Shown piece by piece: positions 54,800 to 64,000 of a DNA stretch of 64,000 bases (its first letter is position 1; the number at the start of each line of letters is the position of its first letter). The notes beneath the pieces are model-generated. The model was given only the letters and a program-made list of their open reading frames with translations. It made no database searches and was not told where the DNA came from. The position numbers and the translations under genes were made by a program. Source of the stretch: Phytophthora quininea (lineage: Eukaryota > Oomycota > Peronosporomycetes > Peronosporales > Peronosporaceae); contig JAAVTG010000408.1 of assembly GCA_011947345.1 (NCBI GenBank), positions 24,812-88,811 of the forward strand. Reading direction: 5' to 3'.

Positions 54800-57700
54800 A
54801 TGGAGCCTGGTCGAAGCTCCTCTGGAGACAGCTTGCTGCCGCCCCTGCGTCATCCGTCCGCTAAGGGCAATCGCAAGAGCTCTACACAGATGTCCAGCGA
54901 CCAAGAAGGCGAGCAGTTGCCCGAGAGCGACGCTATGAACCACGAAACCAGTGGAGAGCTACTATCGACTGGTCAGCAGGAGAAGATGCGGATCTTTGCA
55001 GACTCTGCAGATTTAGAGCTTTTATGCAGGGAGAACGGACTGACCGCGGCGCAGTTTGCGCGACACAGCGAGACGGTGACGACTCTGGACCTGTTTCTGG
55101 GCTTCTGGAGCTCAATGAAGAGCGTCATGTACTTCCCCGCTCTAAAGGAGCTAGCGATCATTAACCAGCCCACAATTGGCGAGCTGGAGGGGTTAATTAC
55201 TGCAGCAACTTGGAGAAATTATGCATCACAGAGTGCAGTTTGAGCAGGATTATGAATTTGGAAAACTGTAGCAGGTTGAAGCAGCTGAATCTGAGCAGCA
55301 ACAGAATCAGGAAGCTCGAGAACTTGGAGAGTCTTGTAGAGTTGCAGCAGCTGTGGGTGAATCATAATCAGCTAGAGAGACTTGATGGACTGTGGAGATT
55401 GGTTAACTTGAAGAAACTGTGGGCCTGCAGAAACAAGATCGACCGACTGGATGCAGCGCTGAATAGCTGTGTGAATCTGATCGAATTAAATCTAGCAGAT
55501 AATAGGCTGTCGAGTTTTAAGGGTTTGTTGTCGCTGACGAATCTAGACCAACTCGCCGTGCTTACGATGAATGATCCGCATTTCGGAGATAATCCGGTCT
55601 GCAGATTGTGTAACTACCAAACATATCTAATGTGTCAGCTCCCGCGTTTAAGTATCCTGGATACGGTCGAGTTATCGGCACGCAATAAACAAATCGCAGA
55701 GGCCACAATGATCAAGAAGAAAATGTACTATAACATGAGGATAAAGGCCATCAAACGAGATGTCCATTCCCGAACACGGCATGCCGAGACGATTCGCAAT
55801 CAAGCAGAACATCAGATGGAAAGCAGTGTAACAGCCTTGGTCAGGCAGAAGAAAGAGATCGAAAGATATCTAGTGGAGACTAGTTCCTCAAAGGATGACT
55901 CGGGACTATCACAAACCTTACGGAAGGGACTGGAGAAGAAGTTGGAATGCATAAACGTCTGTCTAAGTGATCGATATGCCACTGTCTATCGTATGAATCA
56001 AGATTTCGAGTGTCTTAAAACAAGTCTGAGGTGTACCTCCGAAATGAATATAGCAAGGATGCTGTTAGAGCTAGAAACAGGTGGAAATATTCGCCTCGAG
56101 GACGGAAAGCCTTCGGATGCGTGGTTCGTATCGTGTGTGGAGCTGGTACGTTCACGGTTTTTCTTTCCGAGTTACAGAAGATTGGAGTCCGAGACGTTCG
56201 CATCAACCGAGTCACGAGGATAAATAATCGATATCTTCGAAACCGATTTCACTCTCGAATGGAGGAAGTGCTCGTTGATCCAGACAAGAAAGTGAAAGAC
56301 AACGTATCGAAAAAGGGTGTGACGGTGCCCAACGAAGATGCGGACGTGGAACCTGACAACGATAAAGCGGGCGACAACACTTCTGAAATCCTGCAAGAGT
56401 CAGGCAACCAACCTCAAAATCCATGTCCTGGATCGACGCTAGAGACATCGATGGAATATTTATTTTATGTCCCGTCAACTCCGCAAAACGAAGCAGATAT
56501 GGAGCAACTCTTTATTGCAGAGAATGGCTTTAGGGGTTTTCAGGCCTTGGTACGACAGATTTTGGCGCTGCGATCAAGCTCGCAAATTCTATCGCACTGT
56601 TAGATGTTTCGAGAATATCTGCAGCCCTTGCTTTGAAAGGACAGCAAATTCAACACTCTGACAAGGTACAATCTTCCCAGGCACAAACAACGCAGCAAGG
56701 AAGTGTACAGGATGTAAAGATAGCTCTACAGCATGCAACAAACAGAGACTGGGAGTTGCCGTGTAGTGTGCTACTGGTAGCAAAAGTTTTTCCCGGTATA
56801 CAAAATGTATCAGCAACGCAGATGTAGCCCTCGCAAAAGCAAAGGGAGGCTCGATGATAGGGGGTGGACAACAATTTTCTGGTATACAGAGTCTTCAAGT
56901 GATGCACGGTGGCGTCGCAGTTTCCACGGTCGGCGGGGAAGCAGCTGCGAGCAAGCAGAAACTGTATTATGTGTTCGACAGCGCCTTGGTTCTCCCTGAG
57001 TACTTCGTTGAATACCAATACGTATTCGATGATAATCGACCGGGATCACGATCCGCCAATACTTCACTTCGCCTGACAAAATCTCCTCGAGTTTTCAATT
57101 GCAACGAAGAGGATGCAGTTAATCTTGGCGTCGCAGCAAAGCAAGTTGACGATTTTGAGCGGAGGTACCGCATCCGCCGATCACAGACTCCTCAAACCGC
57201 GGAAAATAATATTTATTCAAGCGCGGATGAAGATGTAGTGCGGTTGCTTCAGATGGAGCCTCTATTACCTGCTCCCAGCGCTTCGATGGAGAGGGTCTAC
57301 CGTCAGTATCTGTCGCAGCAATGAGACTACACGAAGCATGCACGAACCAGCTTCAGTATTTGAGCTTGCTCGGCTGTGATCTTGAGGCGATTCCTGACTT
57401 GTCGAATTTGAAAGATCACCTCCAAGTTCTGGTGTTGAGTTACAACAAAATCCAATGCATTTGCAGCAATCTTCAACCACTTTCGAAACTCCAAGTGCTC
57501 GACTTGTCATACAATCACATTTCGAGGATGGATCACCTCGACGGCCTTTGCAACTTGCAGACATTGGAAGCAACACATAATTTAATCCGATCATTCGACG
57601 ACGTAGCGTATGTTGGGAAAGTGCTGGGAAAACTGGCGTTAAAGCGCCTCGATCTCCGAAAGAACGCTATCTGTGACTCCAAACGCTATCGACTTCATGT

Positions 57701-60208
57701 GCTCCAGTGCTTGCCGGGGTTGGAACAGCTCGATCAGCAAGTTGCTTCGCAAGAGGAAGTGTCTACTGCGCAGAGACTTGTCACCCAGCTATCTCTCTCG
57801 AAAGTGTGGGCACTTCACTGCCAAAAGACCCGTTGTACGATTCCACTTTCTTCGTCCGAAAGCCACTCCGATCGCCATCCCGAATCTGACGATGAATCTG
57901 AGTTTGATTCAGCTACACACAACGCGGAATGGAGCTCCGTCGAGGAGATTATTTTGAATCACGAATTGCTGGGCTCGATTGACGGACTAACCAAAGCCGT
58001 TAATTTGCGCGTCGCGTCCTTTTCAGACAACATGATCAAACGAATCGACGGACTACAAGCGTGTACGAGACTTGAAGAGCTGAGTCTAGACGACAACGAA
58101 ATCACGCGTATCGAAAATTTGGAGTCGCTTTCCTTTCTTAAGAAACTGCACCTCGGACGCAATCGTTTGACTGCCATTCAACACTTGGAATCGCTAGAAA
58201 ATCTTATCCAGCTTTCGCTAGAAGAAAACCAAATCTCGAGTTTACGGGGATTAGGAGCAGCATTGAAATTGATGGAGCTGTACTTGGGCAACAACCAAAT
58301 CGAGAACCTGAAAGAGATCCAGTGCTTGAAATCCTTACCAAAACTAACAATCTTGGACTTGTCAGGTAATGAGATCACTAGATTGCCAGATTACCGTCTC
58401 TACACGGTATACTACCTACGTCGAGTCAAGGTTCTGGACGGGTTGAGCGTCTCGACTCAAGACCAAAGCAACGCAAAACAAAAATACAGTGGAAAGTTAA
58501 CATTAGAGTTTATCCTTGACAAATGTGCAGGTGGAGGTGGTATAGCGCCGTGTGGAGATAACTCTTATGGACGCATCGTGGATATGGATCTATCATCCTG
58601 TCGAATACGTGAGGTCACGGCGATTACTGGGGAAAACTTTCCAAATATCCGTGAGATCAATCTTGAAAACAACCAAATCAGTGATATCTCGAGTCTTGAC
58701 GGACTCAACAGGCTTCGCGTATTAAATCTTAATCGCAATCGAATCGAAAAGCTCGTGCCAAACAACGGCCAGCCGATGGATTACACGCTTCCTGAGAACT
58801 GTGAGGGTGGAGGAAAGGGGATCCTCGCGTGTCTTCACCTCGAGCAACTGCATTTGGCATATAACCAAATTGTGGATATGACGGTGTTGGGTCTTCAGTA
58901 TTTGGATTCATTGAAGGTATGTGCAAGCACGAAAACTGCTCGTATATTCCTTTCGAGTAAATGCCTGTTTTTGCTGCTGACCATAGGTACTTCACTTGCA
59001 AGGCAACGCTATCGTATACTTTGCTGGACTGGAATGCAACACGGAACTCGTGGACATTCGGCTCGACAAGAATCGTATTCGTCAACTTGACCCGCATTCG
59101 ACCCTCGCGCTACGACAGCTGAGGTCCCTGAACTTGGAAGAGAATGGGCTCAAGTCACTGTCCAATTTCAACAATCTGCTAAGTCTCGAGGTTCGTGAGA
59201 ACGCTGCTTTGTTATTGTCTCTTTTGGTCTGAGTATTTTCCATGTTGTGGAGTACAGACACTCGAGCTTTCTAACAACCGGTTAACAGACCTGGAGGAAG
59301 TAGAGAAACTGGCAGCGTTACCGTCACTCGTAGATGTGCGAATGACCAACAATGCTATGGCGAAGAAGCATTTATATCGGCAACATGTTCTATACAAGCT
59401 GAATGCACTCAAAGTGCTGGATGGAAAAGACGTGTACAGCGACGAAAAAGAGAGGATCGACCTCTTGTTTCTACACGAGCGTGTTGCAGCTACAACATCC
59501 GGAGCGACCGCGACTGTCCCGGCAGATACCCGCACTGGGCTCCAGCCCCAGCTTGTTTTAACACCGTCGACCATCCCGCATAAAAATTCTTCGGCAGCAG
59601 CCTCTCAAGCGTTGGGTATCCCTCACAGCGAAGTGCTGACCGGTTCGCTACTGCGAAAGACTCCAACTGGGCCAGTCCCGACTCCTCCTCCGATTTTATC
59701 GTCGCCATCGTTTCCTCTACCTGACCATCAGGTGGATCTCTCGATCACGATCGGAGCATCCAACACCACCACACGCTCATTATTGGCGCCGACTCATCAC
59801 AGCTCCTATCGGAATTTGAATTCTCTTGGAAGCCAATCGAGTTGGCAAGTTGGTTCGTCGAGCGGTGCTATGGCGAGCAGTAGTATCCCAACTGTGCCGT
59901 CTGCTTCAACTGCAACTGTTGCTTCGGCACTCAATGCCAACCTTTCAAAAGGTGTTGGTCCTCCTGCAGTCGACCCGTTGTATATGGGTAGCAGCTACCG
60001 AAGACGTCTATCAAGCGTCCATTACGACCAGCAACAAAACGGTAAGCCGTTGCATCGCTGTGTTTGGCACATGTCAACTCCTCTCATGATCATTTTCACT
60101 GCAGGTTCTTTTCAAGCTGGTAGTCTCTTCAATGGAACTCCAGAGACGAAGTTTCCTGTCGGAATTGTGTCTTCTCAAGGAGTTGTTCGTGGTTCCCAGC
60201 GACGATAA
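54800..60208 (+). CDS. LRRC9-like giant leucine-rich-repeat protein
   Basis: About 1,750 residues from the ATG at 54800. A disordered N-terminus precedes LRR block 1 (L-K-E-L-A-I, then R-L-K-Q-L-N-L-S-S-N-R-I-R-K-L-E-N-L). The signature D-P-H-F-G-D-N-P-V-C-R-L-C-N-Y, V-K-K/I-K-K-K-M-Y-Y-N-M-R and L-P-E-Y-F-V-E-Y match animal LRRC9, as does the later LRR block (57320-59400). Introns: 58917-58986, 59191-59257 and 60042-60104. Frame changes at G4 (55189-55192), T5 (56158-56162), G4 (56533-56536) and near 56830 and 57320 are mostly one-base homopolymer losses. The C-terminus (59500-60200) is Ser/Thr/Pro-rich; a frame at 60261-60503 may be a last exon. LRRC9 relatives are typical of ciliated lineages, fitting zoospores. 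Confidence 0.8.
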
Positions 60209-60503
60209 GAAGAGGTGCGAGGCGCTTTCGTTGCTAAATTGATGGAGTGGCTAATGGTCTGTGGGTATTGCAGCGGGCTTGAACATGCAACCCTCCTCCG
60301 TTGACACGCAGGTCAAACCGACGGCCCAGATTCCAGTGGATCATAGTCTTCCTAACAATGACGCTGCACACGGGAGTTTCTCGGGGTATGTGGTGACAAT
60401 TGGCAACCAAAAGCGGTATTCCAACTATCCTGGCTCACAGCAAGAGCCAACAATCCCCTACTTGTCCACCAAACTGCAACAACAAACAAAAAGGCAGCGG
60501 TAA

Positions 60504-61050
60504 TACAGTAGAATAGAGCACAAGTACGTGCAATGGCATGCCATGTAAACTAAAGAATCGTGTTGCGTTCAAGCTACAGCTACAGCTACGTGTGTGTTTG
60601 CCTCAGTAGGATCAATTGGAAAATAAAAAGTTTTCATCAACATTTTGATCAGGGAGAACATGGTCATCACTGGCAAACACACAAACATGAACATCCATCG
60701 AATTTCAAGCACCTGAGACTGGCTCGGTGCTTGGTCGGGGGACTGGAGTGGGAACGGAGTGCCTCAGACTGACGTGCAAATATCAGAAAGATTGGTGTCC
60801 ACCATTGAAATCGATGGTCTCAGCAGTTTCGCTTCATCGGCCTCCGTTCTCCACTCAGTCCAACGCCAAAGTCCAAAGCACCTCCAGTCCAATTGCTCAC
60901 CTACAAGAAGACACAACGTAAATTCAACCCCACAGCATCATTCCGTCCGGGAAACCTCCTCTCAGAGTGTATTACAATGGCTCAACCCGAAGGGAGCAAG
61001 CAATAGAAAACCCAACAGTCTCCAGTGCATGCACATCACCTTCCAACGCT
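60504..61050. other. convergent intergenic region
   Basis: Lies between the LRR gene and RPS15. No gene recognised; likely 3' UTRs. Contains an AGCTAC triplet repeat near 60572. Confidence 0.4.
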
Positions 61051-61718
61051 CTACTTGAGCGGGATGAAACGCGACGAGTTGGTGGCGCCGATACCGGGGC
61101 GGCCGTGGGTCACCGGCTTGTAAGAGATGGCGAACTCACCCAGGTAGTGGCCGATCATCTCCGGCTACAATAAGAAACCCATAACGTTAGTTCACCCCAA
61201 CAATATCTAGCAATAAATAAACAATACATATAAACTCTCTGGGTCGCCCCGTACACAGAACGTCGTCTAGGGGCTGGCAGTCGGGGCCTATCACGTAAGA
61301 CAGACCCCTCCTCTCGTCAAGGCTGCCAGCCCCCGAGAGATTGCGAGCTGTTCTGGACACATACCTTGATCTCAATGCCGTTGAACTCCTTGCCGTTGTA
61401 CACGCCGACCACCGAGCCGATCATCTCGGGCACGATGATCATGTTACGCAGGTGGGTCTTGATACCCTCGGGGCGCTCCATGGGCTTGGCGGCGGCCTTG
61501 GCCTTGCGCAGACGCTTGATCAGAGCCATCGGCTTGCGCTTGAGGCCACGCGAGAAGCGACGACGGGCGCGGGCGTTGACCAGGTCCATCAGCTCCTCGT
61601 GGTTCAGGTCCAGCAGCTTGTCCAGGTCCACGCCGCGGTACGAGAACTTGCGGAACGTGCGCTTCTTGCGCAGAGCAGCGAGCTCCAGGTTCTTCTCCTC
61701 AGTCGATTGGTCAGCCAT
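61051..61718 (-). CDS. RPS15: 40S ribosomal protein S15 (uS19)
   Basis: The ATG at 61718 gives M-A-D-Q-S-T-E-E-K. Exon 1 (61365-61718) reads [16 protein letters not shown], then R-R-R-F-S-R-G-L and [15 protein letters not shown] 200-bp intron (61165-61364) separates exon 2 (61051-61164): [29 protein letters not shown]. The protein is about 155 residues, as expected for eukaryotic S15, which sits at the head of the small subunit near the A site. The intron is unusually long for this window and could host regulatory RNA, but I see no snoRNA boxes. Intact. Confidence 0.95.
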
Positions 61719-61885
61719 TGTTTCCAGTAATGAGCTCACCGGTCGGAAAAAGGTGTGCGCCGCAGGAGGATGACTGGCTGGAGAGCGTTCGTGCCAGACA
61801 ATGTGCTAGACGCATGTATGGGACGGTTCTTGGGTCGATACAAAAATGTGAATGTACCCCTTAGTGTAACCTTTTGGATGCCTCG

Positions 61886-62458
61886 ATGGAGCACGAGCAT
61901 GCCGCGAGTTTGACGGCGCGCGCGGTGAAGAAGGCGCTCCCGGAGCGCGCGATTTTGAGCAAGGATGCGAGACAGACGCTGAACTCGGCGGCCAGCATGT
62001 TTACACTGTATCTGGCGTCAATGTACGTGTGGAAATTCATTATATGCCATAGTGTAACCTTCTGACCGCTTGTCCTGATCAAGAGCCCATGAGACGTCGG
62101 TGGCTAACAAGCGCTGTACCATCACTCTGAAGGACGTATTGCAGACGCTGAGGGACGCAGACTTTGAGCACTTCATCGAGCCCATCGAGGCCTGTCTGCA
62201 GGAGGCCAAAGCGGCGGCCAGTCGCAAGAAGAGTCAGAAGAAGGCGGCAGTGGACGAGTCCGTGACGACCACCGAAGTGGCGGAGCAGTTGGAGGACGTG
62301 GCCATTGAGACCAACGAAGAGGAAGAAGATGAGGAACAAGAGGACGCTACCATGTCAGTGGAGGAGCCGTCCGATGCAGAGGAGAAGGGGATGCCGAGGA
62401 CAGGAGAGAGGACGATGGAGAGGACTCGGTTGAGGAGATGGAAGTGACGCAATCTTAG
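61886..62458 (+). CDS. POLE3: POLE3/DPB4-like histone-fold subunit
   Basis: Exon 1 (61886-62026) encodes A-R-A-V-K-K-A-L-P, I-L-S-K-D-A-R-Q-T-L and A-A-S-M-F-T-L-Y-L-A-S. A 67-bp intron (62027-62093, with a CTGAC branch site) precedes exon 2: K-R-C-T-I-T-L-K-D-V-L-Q-T-L and F-E-H-F-I-E-P-I. This is the H2B-like histone fold of DNA polymerase epsilon subunit 3, also shared by CHRAC-type remodellers. A long acidic tail follows, as in animal POLE3. As sequenced the frame ends at 62447. Reading the G4 at 62387-62390 as G5 keeps the tail acidic to a stop at 62458. Divergent from RPS15. Confidence 0.87.
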
Positions 62459-62500
62459 ATAATTATATGCAGGCAGTGGCTGTGTATTTTGCTGTGCTGA

Positions 62501-63547
62501 TTATTCCTCCATGGCGACGTCATCAGTGGCTTGTACCTGCACGCCGCCAGTGATTCCTCTGCGCTTGTCGGCGTGCTCCAATACGGCTAAGCAAGAGGTA
62601 GAGATGGCATCGAGTGCTTGACCGTACTTTAGTCCGGACAAAGGCCGATGTTGACAATGTCGTACGGCGATCGCAGCAGGATATCGCGAGTAGCCCCACT
62701 GGAGAAAACCAGGTTCCGACCGCCCGTGAGCCGCACTAGGTTGCTCGCGTTCGAGAAGAAGTACCGGCGGCCGACTGTGTCCTCCAGACAGGGCGTGTAC
62801 GTGATCTCAAAGTAAATAGAGCGCTTGATGGCGGCAGCAATCTGTAGCAAAAATCGGGTCAGCAAGGAGGTTCTCAACGCAGAGTCGATGCCAGCTACTC
62901 ACCCACGGCCGCTTGATCTGGAACGGCAGTCGATTAGTCACGTCAAATGTAATGAGATCCACTTCGGCCTGCTCGCAGAGGTACTGGAACACCTTGGGCG
63001 TCTCCGCTTCCGCTGCCACCACATCGTAACCCTTCACAGCATCTGATGCCAGCTACAATCGAAGTGAGTTTCGCTGCAATTGACATCCACTCGGCATCGA
63101 CATCATCTCACCAGCCTCTGCGCTGCCACAATGTCCGCCAGTTTTAGCGTAATGCGCTTCCGTTGTCGAATCTCCTTCTTATCGCCAGCTGTGTCCTTCA
63201 ATTGCAGTGTATTGCCAAAGGCAGCCGTGTACTGCTTGACCTTCTTCCCAGGTCTACCATTCTTCAGCACACTCTGCGGTAAATCCTGTAGCGTTTCGAC
63301 CTGTAAAGAATCAACAGTCAGCAACTAAAAAGCCATTGCAATAGCCCCAGATGTCAATTGCTTCCTACCGACTTGGGCTTCTGGTCTCCGTCGCAATCCA
63401 CCGCCACGCAGACCGTCTTGTACCCCACTACCCATCCACATTTAGCTTTCGTCCAGCGCCATAACCATCTCAAAACGCGTCTTACGTCGCTGCAGCTCGC
63501 CCGCAGACACCTTGCCCGTCGCGCGCATTTAAGTCCACATACACCAT
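62501..63547 (-). CDS. RPP30: RNase P/MRP protein subunit p30
   Basis: The start ATG at 63547 gives M-V-Y-V-D-L-N, like the family's F-A-D-L start. Exons, approximately: 63490-63547, a segment near 63360-63450 (G-Y-K-T-V-C-V-A-V-D-C-D-G), 63115-63302 (L-K-L-A-D-I-V-A-A-Q-R-L), 62905-63055 (G-Y-D-V-V-A-A-E-A-E-T, L-I-T-F-D-V-T-N-R-L-P-F) and 62501-62842. The last contains Y-F-E-I-T-Y, N-L-V-R-L-T-G-G-R-N-L-V-F-S-S-G-A and S-P-Y-D-I-V-N. After a one-base loss at 62634-62637 it continues G-L-K-Y-G-Q-A-L-D-A to a stop at 62501. TIM-barrel-like subunit needed for tRNA 5' processing. The first splice junction is unresolved. Confidence 0.85.
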
Positions 63548-63601
63548 CCAAAGCAATTGCGAATTGCAAAAATCACGTTAGTATTGTCACTTTTACATTT
63601 G

Positions 63602-64000
63602 ATGGACGTGACGGACGACGAGCTGGCGCAGTGTGTGGCCGTGCTGCAGAAGCTGCATGACGATGAGGCCTACGCGGCGTTCCAGTCGCAGCCGCGCTTC
63701 AAGGCACTTCGCACAGCACTGGTGCCGCTGCTGCCAGACCTACGGGCCAAGTTCTTCCACGGTAACTCGGCAGCAGACAACAGCAGTCGACAGGAGCGTA
63801 AGCGCCAGCGGAAAATGGAGCGAGCCAGGCAGAAGGCCCTGGACCAGCAGTTCGTGAATAATACCAAGCTCAGAGCCGACCGACTGGCGAGATTGCAGGC
63901 ACTACAAGCGGAGAACCCTCTGCTGGCGAATGTGCCGGACGGAGTGGCAGCGGAGCAGCCCAAGCTGCTGGAAGATGACAAAATGGAAGAGAACGAGGAG
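63602..64000 (+). CDS. probable short-chain dehydrogenase with N-terminal helical extension (5' part)
   Basis: From the ATG at 63602 the frame is open to the window end. It encodes a helical, charged region: D-D-E-L-A-Q-C-V-A-V-L-Q-K-L, then F-K-A-L-R, a Gln/Arg/Lys-rich stretch, L-R-A-D-R-L-A-R-L-Q and N-V-P-D-G-V. This order resembles the N-terminal extension found before a zinc-binding and Rossmann SDR domain in some plant, oomycete and bacterial oxidoreductases. The Rossmann part, which would prove the call, lies beyond the window. It diverges from RPP30 with only 54 bp between start codons. Confidence 0.45.
   Translation, partial: MDVTDDELAQCVAVLQKLHDDEAYAAFQSQPRFKALRTALVPLLPDLRAKFFHGNSAADNSSRQERKRQRKMERARQKALDQQFVNNTKLRADRLARLQALQAENPLLANVPDGVAAEQPKLLEDDKMEENEE

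Overview
The window looks like nuclear DNA of an oomycete, most likely Phytophthora or a close relative. The evidence is tight gene packing, very short introns (58-70 bp), a Crypton tyrosine-recombinase transposon, a MULE, M96-like bZIP/START-like proteins, and a lineage-expanded cluster of membrane-anchored S10 serine carboxypeptidases. No prokaryotic features were seen.

Regions. (1) 1-9.3 kb: two tandem M96-like genes. The first is split by a 6.96-kb composite insertion (684-7639) flanked by an 11-12 bp target-site duplication. The insertion carries a decayed SET-domain gene, a MULE transposase, two oppositely oriented pieces of a TauD-like gene and a Crypton recombinase. (2) 9.4-47.2 kb: an accessory cluster in which two families alternate on both strands: nine S10 carboxypeptidases, and seven copies of a ~800-aa protein with an N-terminal prolyl-4-hydroxylase-type Fe(II)/2-oxoglutarate domain (an eighth fragment lies at 52.9 kb). 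A sideroflexin gene and a five-exon UFM1 gene are embedded at 36-38 kb. Two short genes keep only the carboxypeptidase N-terminal anchor. (3) 47.2-64 kb: an ACMSD-type amidohydrolase, an MFSD14/HIAT1-like transporter with a decayed paralogue, an MPPED-type metallophosphoesterase, an LRRC9-like leucine-rich-repeat protein, RPS15, the histone-fold subunit POLE3/DPB4, RPP30 of RNase P/MRP, and the 5' end of a probable short-chain dehydrogenase.

How the cluster may work. The carboxypeptidases share a cytosolic N-terminal E-x-T-P-L-[LVMT] motif followed by one membrane segment, which fits type II anchoring and acidic-dileucine sorting to the lysosome/vacuole. Paralogues differ in activity: one (32.6 kb) has lost the catalytic serine, and two dioxygenase copies have lost metal ligands. 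A gene-conversion-like tract and a near-palindromic pair show ongoing exchange.

Reading caution. About two dozen frameshifts lie in this window. Most look like loss of one base from a homopolymer of 5-6 bases, and they also hit single-copy conserved genes (sideroflexin, POLE3, RPP30, LRRC9). Many 'broken' genes are therefore probably intact in the organism. Spans given as CDS follow the gene through such shifts.
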